This document shows positions 34,259 through 44,881 of a stretch of DNA of 64,000 bases, in pieces (positions within the stretch are counted from its first letter, which is position 1; each line of letters opens with the position of its first letter). The stretch is from Kaistella flava (ex Peng et al. 2021) (GTDB lineage Bacteria > Bacteroidota > Bacteroidia > Flavobacteriales > Weeksellaceae): the NCBI RefSeq assembly GCF_015191005.1, contig NZ_CP040442.1:682001-746000 (forward strand). The letters are read 5' to 3'. The position numbers and the translations under genes were made by a program. The notes beneath the pieces are model-generated. The model saw only the letters and a program-made list of their open reading frames with translations, did no database searches and was not told the origin of the DNA.

Positions 34259-34918
34259 TTAAAATACGACCAATTTATTTTCTAAAGCAAACTTCATCAA
34301 TTTAGAAGAACTGTTGAGGTTGAACTTAAGCATCATATTTCTTCTGTGCGATTCTACGGTATGTGCACTGATAAATAGTTTTTCTGCAATTTCTTTTGAG
34401 CGCAAACCCTCACATATTAAGATTAAAACATCTTTTTCTCTGGCTGTAAGTTCTTCTGCTAAATTGTGTTTTTTCTCGTCTTCTTCATCAATATTGCAGA
34501 TGAAATTTAAAAGTGCACTTTTTGCATCATCACTAACAAAAATTTTACCTTCAATCACTTGAGATAAACCTTCTAAAAATTCCTTTGTACTGGTGTCCCT
34601 ACCAAAATAACATTTTATTCCTTTATCAAAAAATTTCTTAATAGATCTAACCTCAGAACTGGCGGAATGAATTATTATTTTAAGCACTGGATTTAACTCA
34701 AGGAATTTTTCGATACTTTCGTTAACATCTGTTAAACTTAATCCTAAAGTATTAATGATAAGAATGCTGTCTTTATCAAGAATTTCCTTCTCAAGGTTAT
34801 CAAAATCTAGCACCCCTTCAATATTATATTTTTTTGTAATACCGTATTTCTCTAATAAACAATGGGTAGACTCGAGATACAATCTTTGCAGATCGTATAC
34901 AATTATTTTATTTTTCAT
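34259..34918 (-). CDS. LuxR-type regulator with degenerate receiver domain, candidate curli regulator
   Basis: A 219-residue protein. The C-terminal LuxR HTH (about 153-215) is intact: LTAREKDVLILICEGLRSKEIAE and LFISAHTVESHRRNMMLKF. The receiver-like N-terminus has lost its phosphorylation site: only one Asp at VYDLQR (Asp9), Asn56 in ILIINTLGL where the phosphoacceptor Asp is expected, and GRD in place of LKD for the conserved Lys. It is therefore unlikely to be phosphorylated in the usual way. It faces the curli-type operon. E. coli CsgD, also a LuxR protein with an atypical receiver, drives curli there, so a similar role is plausible but unproven. Confidence 0.85.
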   Translation of the reverse strand: MKNKIIVYDLQRLYLESTHCLLEKYGITKKYNIEGVLDFDNLEKEILDKDSILIINTLGLSLTDVNESIEKFLELNPVLKIIIHSASSEVRSIKKFFDKGIKCYFGRDTSTKEFLEGLSQVIEGKIFVSDDAKSALLNFICNIDEEDEKKHNLAEELTAREKDVLILICEGLRSKEIAEKLFISAHTVESHRRNMMLKFNLNSSSKLMKFALENKLVVF

Positions 34919-35174
34919 GGCATTTGTGTTTATACGAAAATACCACTAATTTTAATTAAATCCAAATTATGTAATAGTAATAGTAATTATTAATAATTTA
35001 ACAGTACTATATTTGTGTAAATGATAATTAAATGCCGTAAATATATTTGAATTATAAATTCACGAATAGGTTAATTAATTCTGTGTTTTGTTTAATTTTT
35101 TCTATTTAAATTTGATTTTAGCTAATATTATTTATTTTAAAGTGATGATTATCCAATTTAGTTGAAAATTTCAT

Positions 35175-38100
35175 CTAATTCAGAAAGATCTGATATTTCT
35201 GAGTTTCATTAAATACTTCGAGTAAATCTCCATTAACTTGAATCATGGTTTGCATACTCATCAATTCAATCTGGCTTTCGTCCTCAGGATTTTTAATAAA
35301 GAAATTAAGTTTTTGCTCACCTTTATGCTCATCAAATTGATTTCGGAAAAACTCAATATCTTCTTTTCGCAAATCATTTACATCAACAACGATAGTCATT
35401 TTTTTTGCAAATTTTTCAAACGCTTCTTTTAAGTCGATTACTTCTGATACATTTACGAAAACCCGTCCATCGTTTGCTTGTGAAAATTTAATCTTAAAAA
35501 TAACAAATCGTTGGACATCAATTTTATCTCTGAATTTCATGTAATCACGATCACCTAAACGGAAAGAATAACTTCCGCTATAATCTTCCAATAAAAGGAA
35601 AGCTACTTTTTCACCACTATTTCTTCCATCTTTAATAGTATATTCAGTTACCAAACCAGCAACCATATATTCTGGAGTATTGTTTTTTAAGGCTTGCTTT
35701 TCTTTCCAGTTTAATTTATCATTATTAAATAAATCAGTCTGTTGATTGGCAAAAACTGTATTTTTAAAATCTTCAATTTCATCTAAATTCAAGAAATTAA
35801 AATTCCCTCTTGGCTCTACAACTTTAGTTGGTTCTTCAATTAGAACATCCTCTTCACCATCTAAAGAAACATCTGGAAGATCAACTAAATCATCGTCTGA
35901 ATCATCAACTTCAGTAACTTCGATAGGTAAAATAACTTTCTCGAGTTCTAAAATCTCTTCTTTTTTACCTTCCAAGATTTCTTTCTTACTCAAAGCTCCC
36001 TGTAAAAACTGGAACTGATATTTATATTCATCCAAAGGATGTGCAGAAAGATAGAACCCAATAATTTCCTTTTCCTTATTGAGTTTGTGCATGTTTTGCC
36101 ATTCCGGCGCAGGATTAATTTTTGGCTGTTCTATTTTTACTTCATCTGCGAAATCTGCAAACAACGAATTTTCAATCTCATTTTTACTGTCCTGAAAACT
36201 GTAGCCATAACGCAGTAATCTTTCTATATTGGTTTTTCCGGAAGGATCAATATCGAAATATTGTGCGCGATGATAACGATCAACTTCATCAAAAGCACCC
36301 GCAATGACCAAACTTTCCGCCACTCTTTTATTCATTTGCGAAGACGGAATTTTCTCAAAGAAATCATAGATATTTTTATACCTTTCTTCTTTTCTCCCTG
36401 CCACAATTGCTTCACTCGGACCTTCGCCAATTCCTTTAATAGCGCCTAATCCAAATCGAACCTGCCCTTTTTCATTCACCGCAAATGCATATTGAGATTC
36501 ATTCACATCCGGTCCCAAAACATCAACACCAATACTTTTACAATCCTCCATAAACAGAGTAATTTGCTTGGTATTGTTAATGTTATTCGACATGACGCTC
36601 GCCATATATTCTGCCGGATAATTCGCTTTTAAATAAGCAGTTTGATACGCAATTAACGCATAACAAGTCGAGTGAGATTTGTTGAAAGCATATTCAGCAA
36701 AAGCTTCCCAGTCTTTCCAGATTTTATTAAGTTTAGTTTCATCAAGGTTATTGCTTTTTCCACCTTCCAAAAATTTAGGGTACATTTTATCCAGAACATC
36801 TCTTTGCTTTTTACCCATTGCTTTACGCAAAGTATCGGCTTCACCTTTTGTAAAGTTGGCCAGCTTCTGAGAAAGCAACATTACCTGTTCCTGATACACG
36901 GTGATTCCGTAGGTTTCCCCTAAAAATTCTTCAGTCTCTTCTAGATCATAAACAGTTTCTTCTACTCCATTTTTTCGATTGATAAAAAGTGGAATATATT
37001 TAATCGGTCCCGGTCGGTAAAGCGCGTTCATTGCAATCAAATCGGCAAACTCCGTTGGTTTCAGTTCCCGCATATATTTTTGCATTCCCGGACTTTCATA
37101 CTGAAAAATCCCAACCGTTCTTCCCTCTTTAAATAATTGATATGTTTTCGCGTCATCTAAAGGAATCGTATCTGGATCAATATCGATCCCGTGTTTTTCT
37201 TTGATGAGTTTTATGGCGTGCTTAATGATGGTTAAAGTCCGCAATCCTAAAAAGTCCATTTTTAGCAAACCTGCACTTTCCGCCACGGAGTTATCAAACT
37301 GTGAAACCAAAATATCTGCATCTTTCGCCGCAATCGTAATCGGCACCAGATTCGTAATATCTTCCGGCGTAATAATTACCCCACAAGCATGGATTCCGGT
37401 ATTTCGAATACAACCTTCCATTTTCTGAGCAGCGGAAAGAACTTCATAGCGTTCATCTTTTGGATTTGCTAAAATATCTTTCATTTCCTGCGCCAAAACT
37501 TTATCTTCTGGAGCGAGTTTATCAAACTTGGCAAATGCTTTTGCAATATTCATTCCCGGTGATGGTGGGATTAATTTCGCAATATTATTGGTCTCAAAAA
37601 TCGGAAGATCTAAAACCCTTCCGGCATCTTTTATCGCAGATTTTCCACCTAAGACGGAATAGGTAATAATTTGGGCAACATTACTTTTACCATATTTTTC
37701 AACGACCCATTTGATGATTTTATCACGTCCTTCATCATCAAAATCGATATCGATATCCGGCATCGAAACCCTTTCAGGATTTAGGAAACGCTCAAATAGT
37801 AAGTCATATTTAATAGGATCAACATTGGTAATTCCAGTACAATATGCAACGGCAGAACCGGCGGCAGAACCACGACCTGGACCAACCCAAACGCCCATAT
37901 TTCGGGCTTCATTACAGAAATCCTGAACAATCAAAAAGTATCCAGGATAACCGGTTTTGGCAATAACTTCTAATTCGAAATCAAGTCTTTCTCTGATTTC
38001 CTCAGTGATTTCTTTATATCTTTTATTGGCACCTTCGTAAGTTAAATGTCTTAAATAAGCATTCTCACCTCTTTTTCCGCCATCTACTTTATCTTCGTCA

Positions 38101-39830
38101 CTTAGAAATTCTTCAGGAATATCAAATTCCGGAAGCAATACATCACGCTTCAAAGTATATGGCTCAAACTTTTTTACTAATTCATCATACGCTTCAAAAG
38201 CATCTGGGAATTCACGGAAACTCTGTTTGATTTCCTCTGTGTTTTTAATGTAAAATTCGTGGGAAGGCAAACCTCTTCTTTTACCGAAACCCTTTCCTAC
38301 AGGTGAAGATAATTTCTCACCATCTTTAATACAGTATAAAATATCCTGAATATGAGCTTCCGATTTTTCGGTGTAAAAAGTTTCGTTTTGCGCTAAAATT
38401 TTGACTTCATATTTCTCTGCGAAGGTCAATAAAACATCATTCAAATAATGCTCTTCTTCAATCTCATGATTTTGAAGCTGTACATAAAAATCATCGCCAA
38501 AAGTATCTTTCCACCACTGGAAAACTTCTTCTCCTTTTTGCTCTCCAAATTCCAAAATTGCATTAGGAATATCTCCCATCGTTCCAGAGGTTACGACGAT
38601 TAAATCTTCTTTTAGTTCCGCAATCATCTTTTTAGAAATCCTCGGAACTCCAAAATAGAAACCATTGATATAGCCTAAACTCGATAGTTTTGCCAGATTT
38701 TTATAGCCGTTGAAATTTTTCGCCAACACAACCATATTGGTTCGTCGGTCGGGATCATCTTTGGTAAACTGCTTTTGATCCGGACGGTCTGAAAGATAAA
38801 ATTCACAACCGACAATTGGAATTAAAGGTTCTTTACGAGGTTCTGTATCAGTAAATGCAATTCCTTCTTCTTCCGCTTTTTGTTTTTTATCTAAATATTC
38901 CTGATAGGCTTTTTTAATATTACCATTGGTTTTTTCAACTTCAGAAATAAATTTAAAAGCACCCATCATATTTCCTAAATCGACAATACCAACCGCAGGA
39001 AAATTATTATCCAGCGCCTTTTTTATCAATTCATTAATATTCGATGACGCTTGAAGAGATGAATAAATGCTATGATTATGGAAATTAAAATAACTGCCGA
39101 TTTCAATTTCATCGGTATTATTAAAAGTGGTTTTTTTCTTCTTTTTCGAATCCGCAACCTGTCTTCTTATAACAATCGGAAACGGTCTGATCGAAATTGG
39201 ATGACTATTGATATAATGCTGTAATTCTGAACTTTCAAGTTTCAGTGTTTCGGCAGGAATAATCCCAATCCGCATCATTTCGAAGAAGACTTGTGCCGTT
39301 GCATTTACGTCGGCTGCGGCATTATGTGCTTCATCAAATTTTTCGTTATATAACTTTTCGTAAAGCTCAGTCAGTTTCGGAGATTTATATCTTCCGCTTT
39401 TTCCGCCGCCTAACTGACAAAAATCTGTTCCCAGTTTCATGGTATCTGCAGACGGAATAGTTTGTAAATTGTTTTCAATTTCTTTCCGGAAAAATTCTGC
39501 ACCAACAATATTATAATCGAAAATAATATTGTGTCCAACAACCACTTCCGCTTTCTTTAAAGCTTCTTTAAATTCTAATAAAACTTCATTTAAATCACGA
39601 CCTTCTTCAGTCGCCATTTTCGTAGAAATCCCATGAATTCTTTGGGATGAAAAGGGAATGTCGTACCCTTCAGGTTTAATTATATAATCTTGATTTTCAA
39701 GTAAATTACCTTCCATATCATGAAGTTGCCACGCAATCTGAACCATTCTCGGCCAGTTGTCGGAATCGGTAATCGGAGCGTTGAAATTTTTAGGTAAACC
39801 AGTGGTTTCGGTATCGAAGATTAAAAACAT
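35175..39830 (-). CDS. dnaE: DNA polymerase III alpha subunit with N-terminal proofreading exonuclease
   Basis: A 1551-residue replicative polymerase. Residues 1-180 are a DEDDh exonuclease: IFDTETTG (Asp6/Glu8), VGHNIIFDYN (about 98), and HNAAADVNAT (His about 168, Asp about 173). A PHP domain starts near 243 (FNFHNHSIYSS). The polymerase core has GPGRGSAAGSAVAYCTG (about 650) and the catalytic PDIDIDFDDEGRDK (about 690). Finger and beta-binding regions follow, then an acidic insertion (about 1290-1370) and an OB-fold (about 1400-1480). E. coli DnaE is 1160 residues and uses a separate DnaQ; here proofreading is built in. It stands alone with no clear terminator. Confidence 0.96.
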   Translation of the reverse strand: MFLIFDTETTGLPKNFNAPITDSDNWPRMVQIAWQLHDMEGNLLENQDYIIKPEGYDIPFSSQRIHGISTKMATEEGRDLNEVLLEFKEALKKAEVVVGHNIIFDYNIVGAEFFRKEIENNLQTIPSADTMKLGTDFCQLGGGKSGRYKSPKLTELYEKLYNEKFDEAHNAAADVNATAQVFFEMMRIGIIPAETLKLESSELQHYINSHPISIRPFPIVIRRQVADSKKKKKTTFNNTDEIEIGSYFNFHNHSIYSSLQASSNINELIKKALDNNFPAVGIVDLGNMMGAFKFISEVEKTNGNIKKAYQEYLDKKQKAEEEGIAFTDTEPRKEPLIPIVGCEFYLSDRPDQKQFTKDDPDRRTNMVVLAKNFNGYKNLAKLSSLGYINGFYFGVPRISKKMIAELKEDLIVVTSGTMGDIPNAILEFGEQKGEEVFQWWKDTFGDDFYVQLQNHEIEEEHYLNDVLLTFAEKYEVKILAQNETFYTEKSEAHIQDILYCIKDGEKLSSPVGKGFGKRRGLPSHEFYIKNTEEIKQSFREFPDAFEAYDELVKKFEPYTLKRDVLLPEFDIPEEFLSDEDKVDGGKRGENAYLRHLTYEGANKRYKEITEEIRERLDFELEVIAKTGYPGYFLIVQDFCNEARNMGVWVGPGRGSAAGSAVAYCTGITNVDPIKYDLLFERFLNPERVSMPDIDIDFDDEGRDKIIKWVVEKYGKSNVAQIITYSVLGGKSAIKDAGRVLDLPIFETNNIAKLIPPSPGMNIAKAFAKFDKLAPEDKVLAQEMKDILANPKDERYEVLSAAQKMEGCIRNTGIHACGVIITPEDITNLVPITIAAKDADILVSQFDNSVAESAGLLKMDFLGLRTLTIIKHAIKLIKEKHGIDIDPDTIPLDDAKTYQLFKEGRTVGIFQYESPGMQKYMRELKPTEFADLIAMNALYRPGPIKYIPLFINRKNGVEETVYDLEETEEFLGETYGITVYQEQVMLLSQKLANFTKGEADTLRKAMGKKQRDVLDKMYPKFLEGGKSNNLDETKLNKIWKDWEAFAEYAFNKSHSTCYALIAYQTAYLKANYPAEYMASVMSNNINNTKQITLFMEDCKSIGVDVLGPDVNESQYAFAVNEKGQVRFGLGAIKGIGEGPSEAIVAGRKEERYKNIYDFFEKIPSSQMNKRVAESLVIAGAFDEVDRYHRAQYFDIDPSGKTNIERLLRYGYSFQDSKNEIENSLFADFADEVKIEQPKINPAPEWQNMHKLNKEKEIIGFYLSAHPLDEYKYQFQFLQGALSKKEILEGKKEEILELEKVILPIEVTEVDDSDDDLVDLPDVSLDGEEDVLIEEPTKVVEPRGNFNFLNLDEIEDFKNTVFANQQTDLFNNDKLNWKEKQALKNNTPEYMVAGLVTEYTIKDGRNSGEKVAFLLLEDYSGSYSFRLGDRDYMKFRDKIDVQRFVIFKIKFSQANDGRVFVNVSEVIDLKEAFEKFAKKMTIVVDVNDLRKEDIEFFRNQFDEHKGEQKLNFFIKNPEDESQIELMSMQTMIQVNGDLLEVFNETQKYQIFLN

Positions 39831-40260
39831 TTTGTTGAGCTGTTAGGAAAAAAATTAGAAGAATTTTGGTAAAATTAGGCTAAAATTTCTTTAAAAAAAA
39901 GTTGGAATTATGAGAATACGTATTGCAGCAAATTATTTTTTATTCGTTCCAATTGACCTTTCCCCTATTAGTTTAATTAAAATCATGAGGAACTCAAAAT
40001 GATAAAAACACACAATACTTTTTAGTTTATAAAATTTTTCATTATCTTTACATGTGATTGACAATCAACAGTGTAGTTTTTTTTTATTCCTATCGAAATG
40101 ATTGTTTTTGTACTATTAAATCCTTCCAATCCCTTTCCATAAAATAGTTTCCAGAGGTTGAGCCGTAGTTAACCCGTACTTGAGCCGTAGTTTAGTTTCT
40201 TCAACCTTCCTTCTACTATTCATTTGTTTAATCCCTATTTTCAATAATGAATAAAAGTTT
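39831..40260. other. Gene-free regulatory-looking stretch upstream of the E1 gene
   Basis: No gene is seen. The stretch holds an inverted repeat TGATTG-A-CAATCA at 40055-40067 and two copies of TTGAGCCGTAGTT at 40158-40170 and 40180-40192. The copies lie 22 bases apart, on one DNA face at roughly two helix turns. Both lie upstream of the -7 box at 40261. Confidence 0.5.
40158..40192 (+). repeat. Two direct repeats of TTGAGCCGTAGTT, 22 bp apart
   Basis: Two identical 13-base copies at 40158-40170 and 40180-40192 are clearly more GC-rich than the surroundings. Their position 69 bases and more before the -7 box suits an activator or repressor site, but no matching regulator is adjacent. Confidence 0.6.
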
Positions 40261-40268
40261 TATCTTTG
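40261..40268 (+). promoter_or_regulatory. Candidate -7 box of the E1 gene, unusually close to the ATG
   Basis: TATCTTTG matches TAnnTTTG and ends only 6 bases before the ATG at 40275. At normal spacing transcription would begin at or next to the start codon, implying a leaderless message. No -33 TTG at 17-23 bases is found. Confidence 0.4.
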
Positions 40269-40274
40269 TTAACT

Positions 40275-42347
40275 ATGGAGATTATTAAAAAAGAAATTGT
40301 TTCTCAAGAGATATTGCTGAAAGCGTTTGGTCACATGATGACTGCAAAAGCAACTGCAGATGTTTATGAAGAAAACCGAAATATTTGCAAATACGTACAC
40401 TCTACATCCCGCGGTCACGAAGCGATTCAGCTCGCCACCGCTTACCAGTTAACAAAAGAAGACTGGGTTTCCCCTTATTACCGCGACGAAAGTATGTTGC
40501 TCGGAATGGGTTTTGAACCGTATCAGTTAATGCTTCAGTTATTGGCAAAAGCAGATGATCCTTTTTCGGGTGGTCGTTCTTATTATTCTCATCCATCGAG
40601 TCGCGAAGAAAATTTACCTAAAATAATTCACCAAAGTTCCGCAACTGGAATGCAGGCAATTCCTACGACAGGAGTTGCGCAGGGAATAAAATATATTCAG
40701 GAATTTAAACTAAAAGAATACGAAAATAATCCTGTTGTAGTTTGCAGTTTTGGAGATAACTCAATCACAGAAGGTGAAGTTTCAGAGGCTTTTCAGTTTG
40801 CAGCACTTCATCAGTTACCAATAATTTTCTTGGTTCAGGATAATGAATGGGGAATTTCTGTAACTAAAGAAGAAGCAAGAACTTCTGACGCTTATGATTT
40901 CGCCGCAGGATTTGTCGGTCTTAACAGAATGAAAGTGGACGGAACTGATTTTGAAGCCAGTTTCGAAGCCATGAAAAAAGCCGTCGATTTTGTAAGAACA
41001 GAAAGAAAACCAATGTTGGTTTGTGCAAGTACCGTTCTTATCGGACATCACACTTCCGGCGTTCGACGAGAATTTTATCGGGACGAAGAAGATTTAGAAA
41101 AGCACCGCGCAAAAGATCCCGGAAATATTTTAAGAAAAAGATTATTAGAAGAAGGCACCGACGAAGATCTTTTAAAACAAATAGAAAAGAAAGCCAGATT
41201 AGAAGTTGAGCAGGCCTTTCAAAAAGCCATTGCAGCAGAAGATCCAAAACCACAATCAGTAGAAGATCACGTCTTCGCTCCTACTTCAATTACGGAAGAA
41301 GTTGGACAAAGAGAAGGAGAAAATCCGGAAAAAATTGTGATGGTTGATGCCGCAATTCATGCCATTCAGGAAATCATGTGGAAACATCCGGAAGCATTAC
41401 TTTACGGACAAGATGTCGGTGAACGAATTGGTGGTGTTTTCAGAGAAACGGTTACTTTAGGAAAGAAGTTCGGGAACAAAAGAGTTTTCAATACACCGAT
41501 TCAGGAAGCTTATATAATTGGTTCTACGGTTGGAATGAGCGCAGTTGGTTTAAAACCGATTGTCGAAGTTCAGTTCGCCGATTATATTTATCCTGGAATT
41601 AATCAACTGATTACCGAGGTTTCAAAATCATGTTATTTAAGCAATGGAAAATTTCCGGTGAGCAATATTATCCGTGTTCCGATTGGTGCTTACGGCGGTG
41701 GCGGACCTTATCACAGCGGAAGTGTCGAAAGTATTTTAGCCAATATTAAAGGAATTAAAGTGGCTTATCCAAGCAATGCTGCCGATTTTAAAGGATTACT
41801 AAAAGCTGCTTTCTATGATCCAAATCCGGTTGTAATGTTGGAGCACAAAGGTTTGTACTGGAGCAAAGTTCCAGGAACTGAAGATGCAAAAACCATCGAA
41901 CCAGCCGAAGATTATATCTTACCTTTTGGAAAAGGAAACATCACTTTAGAAGCTGATCAGTCTGAAACTGAAAAAGGCACAACAATATTGATCGTCACTT
42001 ATGGAATGGGCATTTATTGGGCAAAAGAAGCTGCTAAGAATTTCGAAGGTCGAGTTGAAATTATAGATCTAAGAACCTTAATTCCTTTGGACGAAAAGTT
42101 AGTTTTCGAACGGGCAAAACTCCACGGAAAATGTTTGGTTCTTACCGAAGAGCAACTTAACAATTCCTTTGCAGAAGCATTTGCTCACCGTATTTCGAAA
42201 GAGTGTTTCAGATATTTAGATGCGCCAGTTGAAGCGATGGGTTCACTCAATTTACCTGCTGTCCCGATCAATTTAGTGTTGGAAAAAGAAATGCTTCCAA
42301 ATGCTGAAAAACTGACCAAAAAGATACAAGAAATTCTAACTCATTAA
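40275..42347 (+). CDS. Fused alpha/beta E1 component of a 2-oxoacid (branched-chain type) dehydrogenase
   Basis: A 690-residue protein from the ATG at 40275; a TTG three codons upstream overlaps the -7 box. Residues about 1-340 are the E1 alpha part with the thiamine-diphosphate region CSFGDNSITEGEVSEAFQFAALHQLPIIF split around Asp and Asn, plus the phosphorylation-loop-like YRDEED. Residues about 350-690 are E1 beta (MWKHPEALLYGQDVGE, TPIQEAYIIG, MLEHKGLYW, EEQLNNSFAEAFA). It decarboxylates branched-chain or related 2-oxoacids and passes the acyl group to lipoyl-E2. Separate alpha and beta genes are the norm elsewhere, but fused forms occur in Bacteroidetes. E2/E3 are not nearby. Confidence 0.92.
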   Translation: MEIIKKEIVSQEILLKAFGHMMTAKATADVYEENRNICKYVHSTSRGHEAIQLATAYQLTKEDWVSPYYRDESMLLGMGFEPYQLMLQLLAKADDPFSGGRSYYSHPSSREENLPKIIHQSSATGMQAIPTTGVAQGIKYIQEFKLKEYENNPVVVCSFGDNSITEGEVSEAFQFAALHQLPIIFLVQDNEWGISVTKEEARTSDAYDFAAGFVGLNRMKVDGTDFEASFEAMKKAVDFVRTERKPMLVCASTVLIGHHTSGVRREFYRDEEDLEKHRAKDPGNILRKRLLEEGTDEDLLKQIEKKARLEVEQAFQKAIAAEDPKPQSVEDHVFAPTSITEEVGQREGENPEKIVMVDAAIHAIQEIMWKHPEALLYGQDVGERIGGVFRETVTLGKKFGNKRVFNTPIQEAYIIGSTVGMSAVGLKPIVEVQFADYIYPGINQLITEVSKSCYLSNGKFPVSNIIRVPIGAYGGGGPYHSGSVESILANIKGIKVAYPSNAADFKGLLKAAFYDPNPVVMLEHKGLYWSKVPGTEDAKTIEPAEDYILPFGKGNITLEADQSETEKGTTILIVTYGMGIYWAKEAAKNFEGRVEIIDLRTLIPLDEKLVFERAKLHGKCLVLTEEQLNNSFAEAFAHRISKECFRYLDAPVEAMGSLNLPAVPINLVLEKEMLPNAEKLTKKIQEILTH

Positions 42348-42385
42348 AATCACTAATAGATTCATTATCAAAAATTTATTATTTT

Positions 42386-42490
42386 GGGCGCACATTTCCG
42401 GCTATCCATTACAATCTTTTTTTTAGTTCCTTTCTTTTTAAAAAGTCTTTGAGTGATAAAAAAAAGGATTTCCATTGCTATCCGGGGCGC
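42386..42490. repeat. Imperfect inverted-repeat element
   Basis: A left arm (42399-42424, GGCTATCCATTACAATC followed by T8) and a right arm (42463-42484, A-run then GGATTTCCATTGCTATCC) are related as inverse complements with mismatches. Both are flanked by GGGCGC/GGGGCGC. It resembles the short intergenic repeats scattered in Chryseobacterium-type genomes, from memory only. Copy number is untested. Confidence 0.5.
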
Positions 42491-42546
42491 AACTCATTTA
42501 TAATAAGTAGATTTTTTATCTTAATATAGATTTCCCACACAACGAT

Positions 42547-42580
42547 AACTTTGTCAAAGATTTAAAACTTTGACAAAGTT
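42547..42580. repeat. Perfect 13-bp inverted repeat
   Basis: AACTTTGTCAAAG and CTTTGACAAAGTT flank an 8-base AT loop. Each arm itself contains CTTTG(T/A)CAAAG-like symmetry. There is no T-run, it lies about 200 bases past the E1 stop and 146 before ligA, so it is more likely a dispersed repeat than a terminator. Confidence 0.6.
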
Positions 42581-42673
42581 TATCTTACAAAAAAATCTGC
42601 GCAATCTGCAAAACCTGTGAGATATTTCTTCCAAATATTTCAATTATTTCAATTCAATCTTCTATGAACTTTT

Positions 42674-42707
42674 TTGCCCTAAAATCTCAAAGGTTTTAGT
42701 ATTTTTG
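42674..42707 (+). promoter_or_regulatory. Promoter of ligA (TTG-N23-TATTTTTG)
   Basis: TTG at 42674-42676 and TATTTTTG at 42700-42707 are 23 bases apart, at the upper end of the flavobacterial range, with an 18-base leader to the ATG. Confidence 0.55.
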
Positions 42708-42710
42708 TAG

Positions 42711-44729
<2,019 letters not shown>

Positions 44730-44830
44730 TTAAAAGTAGAATTAATTAAAACTCAAAATAGAAGTTATTGAAAAACCAAATATTTTTATATTTATTGCAG
44801 ATCATACAAATACAGAAACTGAATGAGGAA

Positions 44831-44864
44831 TTGCTTTCCAGTCAAGGAGATTTTCTTAAATTTG
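44831..44864 (+). promoter_or_regulatory. Promoter of the class I amidotransferase gene (TTG-N23-TAAATTTG)
   Basis: TTG at 44831-44833 and TAAATTTG at 44857-44864 are 23 bases apart, with a 17-base leader before the ATG at 44882. Confidence 0.55.
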
Positions 44865-44881
44865 CAGCGTAAATAAATAAA

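Noticed and set aside
34960..35120. Three plus-strand TAnnTTTG boxes between the LuxR gene and dnaE
   Set aside because: No plus-strand gene follows, and such 8-mers are frequent in AT-rich DNA.
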